From the NCBI GenBank assembly GCA_963974595.1, contig CAXBDA010000008.1:1-64000 (forward strand): a stretch of DNA of 64,000 bases, written 5' to 3'. Positions 28,246 through 38,758 of the stretch are shown here, piece by piece. The notes below the pieces were generated by a model, which worked only from the letters and a program-made list of their open reading frames with translations, searched no databases and was not told the origin of the DNA. Origin of the DNA: PZPK01 sp963974595 (lineage in GTDB: Bacteria > Pseudomonadota > Gammaproteobacteria > Pseudomonadales > Oleiphilaceae). Every line of letters begins with the position of its first letter. The stretch's first letter is position 1. The position numbers and the translations under genes were made by a program.

Positions 28246-28549
28246 GGTGTGCTCCAGGCGCATGGTTAAGTATCGAACACTCAAGGTATAGTGAAAAATA
28301 CCTTTCGATGATCAAATAACTACAAATAGCATGCCAGAAGATGAAAATAGATATTTTTCAATTGGATAAGTTGTACTTACTTTTATTCTGACACTCATTG
28401 GTCGTATTATTTTGCCGCTTAGTCAAACAAATGACGCCTTTTGAACTTATCTCATTATTATTAAGCAATTGCATGGAAAATTGGCACTGTAAACGCGATA
28501 ATGCAGCAACATTAAACTTTAGTGTCTTCTTTGGAGAATTGACGAATCA
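28246..28549. promoter_or_regulatory. Divergent regulatory region between diguanylate cyclase and smc
   Basis: 304 bases without a gene. It holds an inverted repeat AAGGTAT (28283-28289)/ATACCTT (28298-28304) just upstream of the cyclase start, possibly an operator. I find no confident -35/-10 pair for smc; the region is AT-rich throughout. Confidence 0.4.
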
Positions 28550-31500
28550 ATGCGTCTTAAGTCAATAAAATTAGCGGGTTTCAAGTCATTTGTAGATGCG
28601 ACGACCGTAATGTTTTCAAGCAATATGACTGCAATCGTTGGTCCTAATGGTTGTGGTAAGTCAAATATCATCGATGCTGTACGCTGGGTAATGGGTGAAA
28701 GCTCTGCGAAAAACCTTCGTGGCGAGTCAATGACAGATGTTATTTTTAATGGAGCTACCGGTCGTCAACCCGTAGGGCAGGCGAGTATAGAATTACTATT
28801 TGATAATTCAGAAGGCCGTTTGAATGGCGAATATGCAGCATTCAGTGAAATATCTATTCGCCGAAAAGTCACGCGAGAAGGGATCTCTCAGTATTATTTA
28901 AATGGTTCAAAATGTCGTCGGCGTGATGTCACCGATATTTTTCTGGGTACCGGCATGGGGCCAAGATCCTACGCTATTATTGAACAGGGTATGATTTCTA
29001 AATTAATCGAATCAAAACCTGAAGATTTGAGAGTTTATCTAGAAGAGGCGGCTGGCATATCCAAATATAAAGAAAGGCGCCGTGAAACTGAAAATAGAAT
29101 GAAGCGGACACAAGATAATCTTGATCGTTTGGCAGATATTAGAGACGAACTAGGTAAACAACTACAGCATTTAAAGCGCCAGGCAACTGCAGCAGAGCGT
29201 TATGCAGAATATAAAAAAGAGCAGCGTTTAAATACAGCAAAACTAAATGCCTTGCACTGGCAGAACTTGTCGGTGGATTTTGAGCAAAAGCAGGCACTGA
29301 TCCATGAACATGAATTAATTATTGAAGATTCTGTACTGGCGAAAAACACCAATGAAAACCTGATCGACTCATTAAAAACCCAACTAGAAGAAGGTCAAGC
29401 CAATTTTAATTCAGTGCAAGCGAAGTATTATCAAAGTGGTGCTGAAATAGCGACCTTGGAGCAGCAACTTCAATTCCAAAAAAATCGCCTTCAGGAACAA
29501 TTAAGCTCTATTCAAAGACTAGAGCAAGAATTAGCAAGCCTTAGTCTTACTGTAAGTGATGAAAAAGAACGTTTAGAAAATATAAATATCGAATGTGAAG
29601 ATATCGTTATCGAACTTGAAGAGGCAGAAGCAGCCGCTGAATCACTGTCATTCAATCTTGAAATGAAATCACATGAGTTAGAGTCGTGGCAAGAGAGTTG
29701 GGAGCAATTTAATCAAAAGAATGCCTCGGCTCATCAGTCGGTAGAGGTGTCTCAAAGTAAAATTCAGGAACACGAAAGCCGAATACGCGAACTATCATTG
29801 AAGCATGAGAAACTGTTAGCTGAGCAAGACATTCTCAATGCCCAAATGAATGAAATTGATATGAGCACATTGCAAGAAGCATCCTTAATCTTAAGTGAAC
29901 AGTTGGAATTGGATTGTGACAATATTGCGAATATTGAGCCTCTGATTAGGTCTGGGTCTTCCGAAATAGACGCTCTGAAACGTCAGAAAAATGAAGTCTA
30001 TAAAGAATTAACTGAGCAAAAAGCTATTCTTGCTTCTCTGAATACCTTGCAGCAAGGCGTACTTGGTGACCACCCTGAAAAAGTTGATGAGTGGTGTTCA
30101 AATAATGGATATCCCAAGCCATCGCGCATGTTAAACTCAATCAAAGCATCACCCGGTTGGGAACAGGCCGTTGAACAGGTCTTAGCCGATTGGCTTGATG
30201 CTGTTGTCCTTAAGGATGATACAATAAGTGCTGCTGGCACAGATTTTTTTCAAAAAGTTGCCGGCAGCAAATTAAGTATCAGTTTCATTGAGAGTCATAA
30301 TTCAGACAGTGGATCAGAAAAAACACCTACAGAGGGGCGCCTGTCAAAATTAGTCGCTGGCGCCGAAGGTTTGCTTCCCCAACTTAATTCCATTTATGCT
30401 GTAGAAAACTTATCAGAAGGTCTTTTAATTCGTAAAAAAATTAAAGCATCAGAGTCTATCATTACAAAAGATGGTTACTGGTTTGGGCAAGCTTGGTTTA
30501 AATATTACTTTCCACAAGAACAGCAAAGTGGCCTGTTAGTTAGAGCTAAAAAAATTCACGATTTAGAGCTCGGTATTGAAAAACAAGAAACCTTGTTTCA
30601 TCAGCTTTCAAACAAAATTGAGATTGCTTTAGGTGAGTTATCTGAGCTGAATGAGCGATATGACGCACTAAAACAAGAAATAAGCCTTAAGGAAGTTGAG
30701 TTACGTAAGTTAGAGCAAGCCATAACAGCAGGTTTGGCAAAGCATGAGCAATTTTTAGCACGTCTTGGGCGTAACCAGGAAGATTTACTGGAAGTCAGCA
30801 CTCAAAAAGAAGATATCACTTTATCCTTGGAAGAAATTCGAGCTTTGTGGCAGGAATCCATGGATCAATTAGAGAGCTTTTCAGGAGAGCGGGAAAGTCT
30901 GCAAAACCAAAAAGAACAGCTTATTTCAAGCCTGGATGAGGTAAGACGTCAATCGAAAGAGGCGCAAAATCGCGCGCATCAATTACAGCTTTCGCGTCAG
31001 CAAAAAGTTAGCCAGAAAATGCTTGTCAATCAAACTATTCAACGGTTTAGTCTTGAACTTGAGCAAGGGCAAGCAAAGATTAAAGCACTCTCTGGGTCAG
31101 ATACAGTTGATGAAGAAATGATTGAAAATCTCAGCCTTCAGCTAGAAGGCCTTTTAGAAATACGCTTATTAAATGAAGGAAAATTAAATAGTGTGAGATC
31201 AAAAGTTGAAGAGTTAAACGCTTTATTAAAAGAGGAAGAGTTTAAACGTCACCATTTTGAATCACATATTTCATCAGCAAGAGAAGCTTTGACTTCATTC
31301 AGAATGGACGCACATGCTATATCGATCAATCAGAAAAATATTTTAGACAAAATAATAAGTGATGATTACACCTTAAATAATATTATCGAGCAGCTATCTA
31401 ATTTGGATACTGAAAATATATTGACTGATTCTCTATCTCGGTTAGAAACTAAAATTTCCAGACTGGGTTCAATCAATTTAGCCGCTATTGAAGAGTATCA

Positions 31501-32080
31501 GATACAGAGTGAGCGAAAAGAGCATTTGGATGAGCAAAATGAAGATTTAATGGATGCGCTAGACACACTAATGACTGCCATTAAAAAGATAGATAAAGAA
31601 ACCCGGATTCGGTTTAAAGAAACATACGATCAAGTAAATGAAGGTTTGCAGAGGTTATTTCCGAAAATATTTGGCGGTGGAAATGCTTACCTAGAATTAA
31701 CCGACGATAATTTACTTGAAACAGGTGTGCAGATCATTGCACGACCCCCAGGGAAAAAGAATGCCACTATTCATCTTTTGTCGGGTGGGGAAAAGTCGTT
31801 GACCGCAATTGCCTTAATATTTGCAATATTCGAACTTAATCCAGCTCCTTTTTGTATGTTAGATGAAGTTGATGCGCCTCTGGATGATGCTAACGTTGGT
31901 CGCTTTGCTCATATTGTCAAAGAAATGTCCTCTCAAGTTCAGTTTATTTATATCTCACATAATAAAGTGTCTATGGAGAGGGCCGACCAGTTAATGGGAG
32001 TTACCATGCATGAACCCGGGGTTTCTAGACTTGTTTCTGTTGATATTGAGCAAGCAGCAGCTATGGTAGACAGTATTTAA
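28550..32080 (+). CDS. smc: Chromosome segregation protein SMC
   Basis: 1176 residues, full length. The N-terminal ATPase half has FKSFVDATTV and Walker A GPNGCGKSN (K37). Long coiled-coil arms flank a hinge near residues 510-660. The C-terminal half has the signature LLSGGEKSLTAIAL and Walker B FCMLDEVDAPLDD. It condenses and organises chromosomal DNA; gammaproteobacteria with SMC rather than MukB include Pseudomonas relatives. It heads smc-zipA-ligA on the plus strand. The ribosome site GGAG lies about 13 bases before the ATG, longer than usual. Confidence 0.97.
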   Translation: MRLKSIKLAGFKSFVDATTVMFSSNMTAIVGPNGCGKSNIIDAVRWVMGESSAKNLRGESMTDVIFNGATGRQPVGQASIELLFDNSEGRLNGEYAAFSEISIRRKVTREGISQYYLNGSKCRRRDVTDIFLGTGMGPRSYAIIEQGMISKLIESKPEDLRVYLEEAAGISKYKERRRETENRMKRTQDNLDRLADIRDELGKQLQHLKRQATAAERYAEYKKEQRLNTAKLNALHWQNLSVDFEQKQALIHEHELIIEDSVLAKNTNENLIDSLKTQLEEGQANFNSVQAKYYQSGAEIATLEQQLQFQKNRLQEQLSSIQRLEQELASLSLTVSDEKERLENINIECEDIVIELEEAEAAAESLSFNLEMKSHELESWQESWEQFNQKNASAHQSVEVSQSKIQEHESRIRELSLKHEKLLAEQDILNAQMNEIDMSTLQEASLILSEQLELDCDNIANIEPLIRSGSSEIDALKRQKNEVYKELTEQKAILASLNTLQQGVLGDHPEKVDEWCSNNGYPKPSRMLNSIKASPGWEQAVEQVLADWLDAVVLKDDTISAAGTDFFQKVAGSKLSISFIESHNSDSGSEKTPTEGRLSKLVAGAEGLLPQLNSIYAVENLSEGLLIRKKIKASESIITKDGYWFGQAWFKYYFPQEQQSGLLVRAKKIHDLELGIEKQETLFHQLSNKIEIALGELSELNERYDALKQEISLKEVELRKLEQAITAGLAKHEQFLARLGRNQEDLLEVSTQKEDITLSLEEIRALWQESMDQLESFSGERESLQNQKEQLISSLDEVRRQSKEAQNRAHQLQLSRQQKVSQKMLVNQTIQRFSLELEQGQAKIKALSGSDTVDEEMIENLSLQLEGLLEIRLLNEGKLNSVRSKVEELNALLKEEEFKRHHFESHISSAREALTSFRMDAHAISINQKNILDKIISDDYTLNNIIEQLSNLDTENILTDSLSRLETKISRLGSINLAAIEEYQIQSERKEHLDEQNEDLMDALDTLMTAIKKIDKETRIRFKETYDQVNEGLQRLFPKIFGGGNAYLELTDDNLLETGVQIIARPPGKKNATIHLLSGGEKSLTAIALIFAIFELNPAPFCMLDEVDAPLDDANVGRFAHIVKEMSSQVQFIYISHNKVSMERADQLMGVTMHEPGVSRLVSVDIEQAAAMVDSI

Positions 32081-32214
32081 GGATTAACGATTTGTTAATA
32101 GCTCATGCTTTTATTGAAAGCGTACTACCTTTATCACTATAATTTGAAAGAATATATTTGGGTGTTTTTCAACGCTAAAACCTGAAGCAAATAAACATAC
32201 AATAAAGTGAACAA

Positions 32215-33075
32215 ATGAATTTAAGAGATTGGTTATTTATCATTGGTGTTGTCATAATTATTGGCATTTTACTCGACGGGTATCGTCGAATGCGCTTGGC
32301 AAAAAAAGACGCCTTGAAAATGTCTCTCGATATGGGAGGTGATTTTGAAAACACACCGGTCGATGATAATTTTAATCCTGAATTACCATCAGGTGGTGCA
32401 CGAATAGTATCATCCGAAGCGCTCGATACCGGTGTTGTAAAGGTTAATCCACAAGCTGATAATGTTCTCAAAGCTGTTGAGCCAGATGACTTTGAGTTGA
32501 ACCATGATAACAAAATTGTAGCCGAAGCAGGCTCTCGTATAAAATCTCAAATTACCGTTGAAACGGTTAATACTACCTCTCGTAAATTACCCAAAAAAGC
32601 GGTGGCTGAAGTTGAAACCAGCAATAAAGATAATCCCGCCCTGGTCATTGTTATTAATGTTCATGCAGCGACAAAACAAGGTTTCCAAGGGCAAGATGTT
32701 AAACAGTTATTAGAAGCATGTGGCTTGGATCATGGGGAAATGTCTATCTTTCATCGGCATGAAGAGGATGACCTGTTGAGCCCAATTCAGTTCAGTGTAG
32801 CGAATGCAATAGAGCCTGGTTATTTTGATCCAGATACCTTAGATGAAATTTCAACTCCGGGTGTGAGCTTTTTTATGACCTTGCCTGGTCCTAAAGATTA
32901 TAATAAAGCTTTTGAATATATGCTGGAAACTGCTCAATGTTTTGCACGAAATTTGAAAGGTGAGCTAAAAGATGAAAACTTGAGTGTGATGACGCCACAA
33001 ACTATTGAGCACTCTCGACAAAGTATTAAAGAATTTAAACGCCTCGAATTATCAAAAAACAGATTTACTAGCTGA
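32215..33075 (+). CDS. zipA: Cell division protein ZipA
   Basis: 286 residues. One N-terminal membrane helix (WLFIIGVVIIIGILLDG, residues 6-22) followed by RRMR, an unstructured charged linker, and a C-terminal FtsZ-binding domain from about residue 145 (LVIVINVHAATKQGFQGQDVKQLLEACGL, later FFMTLPGPKDYNKAFEYML). ZipA tethers FtsZ to the inner membrane. Order between smc and ligA is the standard context. The linker is short and lacks the proline/glutamine richness of E. coli ZipA. Confidence 0.92.
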   Translation: MNLRDWLFIIGVVIIIGILLDGYRRMRLAKKDALKMSLDMGGDFENTPVDDNFNPELPSGGARIVSSEALDTGVVKVNPQADNVLKAVEPDDFELNHDNKIVAEAGSRIKSQITVETVNTTSRKLPKKAVAEVETSNKDNPALVIVINVHAATKQGFQGQDVKQLLEACGLDHGEMSIFHRHEEDDLLSPIQFSVANAIEPGYFDPDTLDEISTPGVSFFMTLPGPKDYNKAFEYMLETAQCFARNLKGELKDENLSVMTPQTIEHSRQSIKEFKRLELSKNRFTS

Positions 33076-33117
33076 TCATGGCTGTCTTTCTTACTTAAGT
33101 TATTTAGGCGTTTTAAT

Positions 33118-35145
33118 ATGGAAGATCCAAAAATAAGGCTAAAACAGCTAAAAGATGCCTTGAATCAATATAACTATCAATATTATATCTTAGATGAGTC
33201 AAGTATACCCGACAGTGAATATGACCGTCTCTTTCAAGAGCTAAAGCAGCTTGAAGATGCACACCCTAATCTTATCACTCAAGATTCTCCGACTCAGAGA
33301 GTGGGTGCAGAACCGCTTTCCGCATTTAAACAAATTAAACACAAAGTACCGATGCTCTCGCTTGATAATGCCTTTTCATATGAAGATCTTCAGCAATTCC
33401 ATAAGCGCATTACAAAACTTCTCTCCGATGATGGTACTCATATCGAGATAGAGTTTACTTTAGAGCCAAAATTAGATGGCGTTGCTGTTAGTTTATTCTA
33501 TGAATTTGGACGATTGGTTTATGGTGCGACCCGTGGTGATGGTAAAGTCGGTGAAGATATTACCCATAATGTTCGAACGATAAACTCTATACCGCTCATA
33601 TTACGAGGCAGCGAATACCCTGAGCAGCTTGAAGTCCGCGGTGAAATTTTTATGCCATCTGCCTCGTTTGAAAATCTCAATCAAAAAGCGGTACTTGAGG
33701 GGTCAAAAACGTTTGTAAATCCTAGGAATGCTGCATCAGGAAGTTTACGACAGCTGGACTCAAAAATCACAGCGAGCCGAAAGCTTAAAATGTGTGCTTA
33801 TGGGCTTGGTGTCACAAACCCTGAAAAAATCGCAGATACTCACTATGAAAGCTTGCTGAAGCTAAAAGAGTGGGGCTTCCATATTAGCGACAAGCTATCA
33901 AAAAGTAATTCAATCAAAGATTGCTTTTCGTTTTGTGAACAGTTGGGGCAAACAAGACACGCACTTAGTTACGATATTGACGGAGCGGTCTTAAAAGTTA
34001 ACAGCTTTGCTTTACAAGATAAGCTCGGTTTTGTTTCGCGCTCACCACGCTGGGCTATTGCCTATAAGTTTCCAGCACAAGAAGAAATTACCAAATTACT
34101 CAGTGTTGACTTTCAAGTAGGTCGAACGGGGGTTATTACGCCCGTCGCCCGACTTGAGCCGGTATTTGTTGGGGGTGTTACTGTGAGCAATGCAACACTT
34201 CATAATATGGATGAAATAAAGCGTTTAGGCCTTAAAATTGGAGATTACGTTACTGTTAGACGTGCCGGGGATGTTATTCCCAAGGTAGCTTCTGTCGTTA
34301 TAAATAAGCGAACAGAAAAAACAGAGCTTCAGGAAATAATATTACCAGAAAAGTGCCCAATATGTGATTCGCTCATTGAGGTTGAATCCACCGGTGTGCT
34401 TGCTCGATGTAGCGGCACCTTGGTTTGCCCTGCACAACTAAAAGAATCCATTAAACATTTTGCCTCTCGAAAAGCTATGGATATAGATGGGTTAGGCGAC
34501 AAGATAGTTGAGCAATTGATTGATAAAAGCATAATTAAAAGTATTGCCGATCTTTATAGATTGGACGTAAATACACTTTCTTTGCTTGACCGTATGGCTG
34601 AAAAGTCGGCCAAGAAACTGGTTAATGCGATTAAACAATCCAAAAATAGACCATTAAGTAAATTTATTTATGCGCTTGGAATTCCAGAAGTAGGGGAGAC
34701 GACGGCAGAGCTATTAGCTAATTATTTTATTACTTTAGATAAACTTTCTTTGTCTACGGAAGAAGTTTTATTAGAGCTAAAAGATATTGGCCCCGTTGTC
34801 GCACATAATATAGTGAGTTTTTTTCAACAAAAGATAAATAGCGATAAATTAGATCAGCTTATTGGCTTGGGTTTAAAGCCTGTTCCTCCTGAAACTGTTG
34901 AGATTGCCAAGCAAGGCTTGACTGGGAAATCCTTTGTAATTACAGGAATACTTCCTAATTTAAGTCGGGATGAAATGAGCCAAAAGCTAAAAAAAGCTGG
35001 CGCTAAAGTTCAATCAAGTGTGTCTAAAAAAACCGACTATTTGGTAGCAGGAGAGTCAGCTGGTTCAAAGCTGGCTAAAGCGATTGACTTAGGTGTTGAA
35101 ATTTTATCTGAAGAATCGACACTCAGTTTGATTGAACCGCCGTAG
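33118..35145 (+). CDS. ligA: NAD-dependent DNA ligase LigA
   Basis: 675 residues. The N-terminal Ia domain (YYILDESSIPDSEYDRLF) binds NMN, the adenylation lysine is K118 in EPKLDG, and RGDGKVGEDIT follows. The OB fold, a zinc finger with four cysteines (CPIC ... ARC ... VCP), helix-hairpin-helix motifs and a C-terminal BRCT domain (about residues 595-675) complete the normal order. It seals nicks in replication and repair. 42 bases separate it from zipA. Confidence 0.97.
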   Translation: MEDPKIRLKQLKDALNQYNYQYYILDESSIPDSEYDRLFQELKQLEDAHPNLITQDSPTQRVGAEPLSAFKQIKHKVPMLSLDNAFSYEDLQQFHKRITKLLSDDGTHIEIEFTLEPKLDGVAVSLFYEFGRLVYGATRGDGKVGEDITHNVRTINSIPLILRGSEYPEQLEVRGEIFMPSASFENLNQKAVLEGSKTFVNPRNAASGSLRQLDSKITASRKLKMCAYGLGVTNPEKIADTHYESLLKLKEWGFHISDKLSKSNSIKDCFSFCEQLGQTRHALSYDIDGAVLKVNSFALQDKLGFVSRSPRWAIAYKFPAQEEITKLLSVDFQVGRTGVITPVARLEPVFVGGVTVSNATLHNMDEIKRLGLKIGDYVTVRRAGDVIPKVASVVINKRTEKTELQEIILPEKCPICDSLIEVESTGVLARCSGTLVCPAQLKESIKHFASRKAMDIDGLGDKIVEQLIDKSIIKSIADLYRLDVNTLSLLDRMAEKSAKKLVNAIKQSKNRPLSKFIYALGIPEVGETTAELLANYFITLDKLSLSTEEVLLELKDIGPVVAHNIVSFFQQKINSDKLDQLIGLGLKPVPPETVEIAKQGLTGKSFVITGILPNLSRDEMSQKLKKAGAKVQSSVSKKTDYLVAGESAGSKLAKAIDLGVEILSEESTLSLIEPP

Positions 35146-35292
35146 GTATATCTGATTAGAAGCCAGTATTTCAATTATATAATTAAAATAGTGTGAACCA
35201 TAGAGCGTTTCATGCCTCTATCCCTATGACTCTCATCAAGAATTTAATATGATTTCAGTCAATTCAGTATTTTGCATTTAGACTGCTAACCA

Positions 35293-37830
35293 ATGAGCCT
35301 CGTAATGGATTATAAACCTAAATTCTGCCACTTTTTATTTTGTATCTTTACTGTAATGTTTATAACAGCCTGTGATACTGAGCTTAGTTCTGAGCCACTT
35401 GCCATCATTGGCACTCCAGCTAATACTCTTTACTATGACTCAGTATTTCAATATACCTTTGGGGTGTCTGGAGGCGAGGGGCCTTATAGATACCGCTATA
35501 TTCAAAACCCTGAGGGGGAAGAAGATCAAGATTCCAGTTTTGAAGAAAATCCAGTAGAAATGAGCATAGAAGTTGTTGATGGCGCTAAACCTTCTTTTAT
35601 TCTGCGCGGTACACCTAAAGTCCCGGACGGTGTTTCATTTGAAGAATTAGATAGCGGTAAGTTTAAATATGAATTAGAGGTTTCAGATGGAAATAACACC
35701 ATTAAACGTGAGTTCGAATTTACCTTAAAAAAGAACAAATTAAATTTTTTAGATGATTTAACTGTTACTGAAGGTACTGTAGAAAATAGAGTAGTTGGAA
35801 CATTAAATACTCAGATTGCTGTAGAAAACTCCTCTGTATGTAATCAAGTGACAGAGAATGCTCTTACAAAGAGAGTCAATGAATTTGGTGAAACTGTCTA
35901 TCCATTTGCATTTCAGGTTGTTGCTGATGTTAGGACTGCTTCTAAAACGGAGATTTTTTATCGATTTAAAACTAGTTATCAGGAGTCTCAGCCAGAGAGG
36001 GCAAACAGAAATATTAGCTATGCACGCAAAGGTGTTGATTATGTTGATGCAGTTCGTTCCATTACTTTGGAAGCAAACAAAGCAAGATGTATTGCTTATA
36101 TAGAATTGCTTGATGACACCGCTATTGAGGGCTTTGAATCCGTCACTATCGAATTCTATGACAGTGTCGGCGGAGCCATTGATCTTAGTGCAGCCAGTTC
36201 AACGCTCGAGATTCGAGATAATGAAATTAAACCTGAATATACCACAGCGAATATGGTCAGAAATAGAGGTGATAAGATTGTCGTCCCTATTACTCTAAAC
36301 AGAGCCGTTGATTATCCTATTTCGGTAAACGTTTCGGTAGATCCAGATACCACAGCTAACAATGAGGATTTTTTACTTGAGCCCCAGAGCGGTGTCGTGA
36401 AACTAGCGCCTGGTGAGATCCAGTCATCTTATGTGATAACGTTATTGGATAATGCATCTCAAGATGCAAGTAATGCAACAAAAGACAAATCTATAACAAT
36501 AACAACAGATCTGGATGAAATATTAAATGTTGAGCCCTTAACCATAGAGATCAATGAATGGGCAAGCACAAGTGATATTTCAAAAGAGATTGTTGGCAAG
36601 GATAGCGCTACAGAAAAAATAATTGATTTTACTATGGATGAAGAGGGCATTATAACTACGCTTGCTAGTGATATTAAAAACTCAGATACTGTTGTCAGGC
36701 TTAAATCATATAGGCGTGACGCAACAAATTTTGATTTTTCAATGGAGGGTGCTATTGAGCTTTCCAAGGTAGGCTTGGATTTAAAACCAGTATCAATACA
36801 GTCAAGCTTAGAAGGCGAAGGCTATAGATTATCTATCGTCCTGAATGTGAATGGTTTGTATGGTGATGTATTTCGTGGTGGCACTGACTTTGTAGTGATG
36901 AATTACTTTAGAAATAGTGGTGAATCATTTAATTTAATGTCTGTAAAACAATATGGATCAGAAGGGGATGATGAAGTTAAAGGTAGTGCTATACTGGGTT
37001 CTACGCTTTATGTTTATGGTAATACAAATGGATCTGACTTTGAAGGTACCCCTACGAATGAAACTAATTCAGGTGGAAAAGATGGTTTCATTTACTCGAT
37101 CAATTTACAAAATAATCAATTTCAATGGGCAAGATTTCTTGGCACGAATGATGAGGATAGTGTTGTTGCAATTGATGTAGCTAATAGAGATATAGTTGCT
37201 GCAATATCAACAAAAACCACTGATGAAGATGTTTTTATTAGAAAACTTAATGCAAATAATGGGCAAGATCGCTTGGATTATACACCTGTAACAATCGCAT
37301 CTAACAATTTAGATGATATGGCTGCTGCGATTGAATTTGATGCCAGCGCAAGCAGTTTTAGAGTGCTTTTGGATAGTGTTGCTGATTTAGACACAGACAA
37401 TGAGCAAACCCCGACTTTGAGTCGGGATGTCCAATTACTTACCTTTAATTTAGATAATGAAACTCCTAGCGTAATAGCATATGCCACAGAGTTTGAGGAT
37501 ATAGCGAAAGGGCTAAGCACTATGCCAAGTAATTCCAACTTGATTGTCTCTGGTGAAACATTCGGGGAGTTTCCAGATAATCTTAAAAGGGGCTCTGGTG
37601 ATGTAGATTTATTCACGGCTATTATTGATTTAGATAGATCTGCAGGTACTAAGCTTAATAAAAACATACAATTTGGCACTACTAAAAATGACTCAATAAT
37701 TTCGGTTAAACCTGCGAGTGATACTAAATATTTTGTATTGTGGAAGGAGTCTTTTAGCAATCCTCTTTATGATACTTATCGTATATCAGCCTTTTCTATT
37801 GATGGCAAAAAGCTTAGCCGTGACCCTTAG
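35293..37830 (+). CDS. Calx-beta-like repeat lipoprotein, function unknown
   Basis: 845 residues. A lipobox FITAC gives Cys27. Residues about 35-150 form an Ig/cadherin-like domain (YRYRYIQNPEG, KYELEVSDGNNT). Two Calx-beta-like units follow: GVDYVDAVRSITLEANKA with IELLDDTAIEGFESVTI, and ANNEDFLLEPQSGVVKLAPGE. The last 350 residues have repeats such as VKQYGSEGDDEVKGSAI and FLGTNDEDSVVAIDVANRD that look like beta-propeller blades (SBBP-like). Start at 35293 has no clear ribosome site; an in-frame ATG at 35305 is an alternative. Probably an outer-membrane lipoprotein. A second unrelated-looking propeller lipoprotein is at 15668. Confidence 0.82.
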   Translation: MSLVMDYKPKFCHFLFCIFTVMFITACDTELSSEPLAIIGTPANTLYYDSVFQYTFGVSGGEGPYRYRYIQNPEGEEDQDSSFEENPVEMSIEVVDGAKPSFILRGTPKVPDGVSFEELDSGKFKYELEVSDGNNTIKREFEFTLKKNKLNFLDDLTVTEGTVENRVVGTLNTQIAVENSSVCNQVTENALTKRVNEFGETVYPFAFQVVADVRTASKTEIFYRFKTSYQESQPERANRNISYARKGVDYVDAVRSITLEANKARCIAYIELLDDTAIEGFESVTIEFYDSVGGAIDLSAASSTLEIRDNEIKPEYTTANMVRNRGDKIVVPITLNRAVDYPISVNVSVDPDTTANNEDFLLEPQSGVVKLAPGEIQSSYVITLLDNASQDASNATKDKSITITTDLDEILNVEPLTIEINEWASTSDISKEIVGKDSATEKIIDFTMDEEGIITTLASDIKNSDTVVRLKSYRRDATNFDFSMEGAIELSKVGLDLKPVSIQSSLEGEGYRLSIVLNVNGLYGDVFRGGTDFVVMNYFRNSGESFNLMSVKQYGSEGDDEVKGSAILGSTLYVYGNTNGSDFEGTPTNETNSGGKDGFIYSINLQNNQFQWARFLGTNDEDSVVAIDVANRDIVAAISTKTTDEDVFIRKLNANNGQDRLDYTPVTIASNNLDDMAAAIEFDASASSFRVLLDSVADLDTDNEQTPTLSRDVQLLTFNLDNETPSVIAYATEFEDIAKGLSTMPSNSNLIVSGETFGEFPDNLKRGSGDVDLFTAIIDLDRSAGTKLNKNIQFGTTKNDSIISVKPASDTKYFVLWKESFSNPLYDTYRISAFSIDGKKLSRDP

Positions 37831-37955
37831 CGTTTGCTCTTAAGCAGATCACGCGATAAACATTGGGTCACCTTACAGCAAGTTGCCGATAGGTTAACTA
37901 TCCGCAGTATTGAATATACATTCCATACAACTCATTTTTTTGTTTCTTGGAAGTA

Positions 37956-38378
37956 TTAATCTAATGTTTTATTTTCGACCAAGATGCCTTCAAACACTAA
38001 AGCTTTGTAGCCGACCACGCCGACGACATTGCCATTATCTATAACCGGTGCGCTGGCTAAACCAAAACTATCAAATAAACGGGCACAGTAGCGAACATCC
38101 ATTCCAGGGGGGACGCTAACTACGGGCTTCGACATAATTTCATAAAGGTTAACCCTGTCTGGTGATTTATCTTTAGCGAGTACCTTTTTCGCAATGTCAG
38201 AAAGCATAACAACCCCGTATTCATCATGTTCATGGCGCTTTTGAATAATGACGTAACTGGCATTATTTTTTTTCATCTCGATAAGAGCTTCTTTAACGGT
38301 TTTTAATCCGTCCATTTCGAGATAGTTGCTTCTCATGACATCTTTTATTTTAACAACGATTTTTTCAGATTGGCTCAT
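37956..38378 (-). CDS. CBS-pair protein
   Basis: 140 residues forming two CBS domains: residues 8-65 (VKIKDVMRSNYLEMDGLKTV ... YGVVMLSDIAKKVL) and 75-135 (YEIMSKPVVSVPPGMDV ... NVVGVVGYKAL). CBS pairs usually bind adenosine nucleotides and gate attached or partner proteins. Its ATG overlaps the PII-like stop by 4 bases, the last gene of the DUF1538 operon, so it most likely regulates the DUF1538 membrane proteins together with the PII-like subunit. The partner function is inferred from the layout. Confidence 0.88.
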   Translation of the reverse strand: MSQSEKIVVKIKDVMRSNYLEMDGLKTVKEALIEMKKNNASYVIIQKRHEHDEYGVVMLSDIAKKVLAKDKSPDRVNLYEIMSKPVVSVPPGMDVRYCARLFDSFGLASAPVIDNGNVVGVVGYKALVFEGILVENKTLD

Positions 38379-38725
38379 AATTCATCCTCCACACGGGCAA
38401 CGATACTTTCTATTTGATGGGAAACGCCGATAGCATCTTCGACATCGAGCTGAACCGCGATACCTGTTCCAGGGCTCGTGTCAAATTCACCGACTTCGCC
38501 AATAGTTTCGAGAATATGTCGGCTTAAGTGTTCCTCAACAATAAATAAAACAACGTCACGTTGAGTCTCTAAACTTAAGCCAAAGAATGTCTTACTCTTT
38601 TTAAGACCTTCGCCGCGTGCATTATTGATCACTGTTGCACCTGTTGCACCAGCATTTCTTGCGGCTTCCATTATTTTGTCGGTTTTGTCATCTTCGACAA
38701 ATACCAGTAATAACTTGAAGTGCAT
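38375..38725 (-). CDS. PII-like signalling protein
   Basis: 116 residues. The pattern HFKLLLVFVEDDKTDKIMEAARNAGATGATVI matches the first beta-alpha-beta of PII proteins, and the second half (DVVLFIVEEHLSRHILETIGEVGEF, GTGIAVQLDVEDAIGV) matches the ferredoxin-like repeat and B-loop region. The T-loop segment (ARGEGLKKSKTFFGLSLETQ) lacks the canonical Tyr51 uridylylation site of GlnB, so it is a non-canonical PII. It sits between two DUF1538 genes and a CBS gene. A ligand such as ATP/ADP or AMP-type nucleotide is expected from the family but not shown. Confidence 0.8.
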   Translation of the reverse strand: MHFKLLLVFVEDDKTDKIMEAARNAGATGATVINNARGEGLKKSKTFFGLSLETQRDVVLFIVEEHLSRHILETIGEVGEFDTSPGTGIAVQLDVEDAIGVSHQIESIVARVEDEL

Positions 38726-38758
38726 TCGACTCCCCTCATTTAAATATATAAATTCTGT

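Noticed and set aside
37831..37955. GTGACCC/GGGTCAC inverted arms as a terminator
   Set aside because: About 30 bases apart with no T run, so the hairpin is not convincing.
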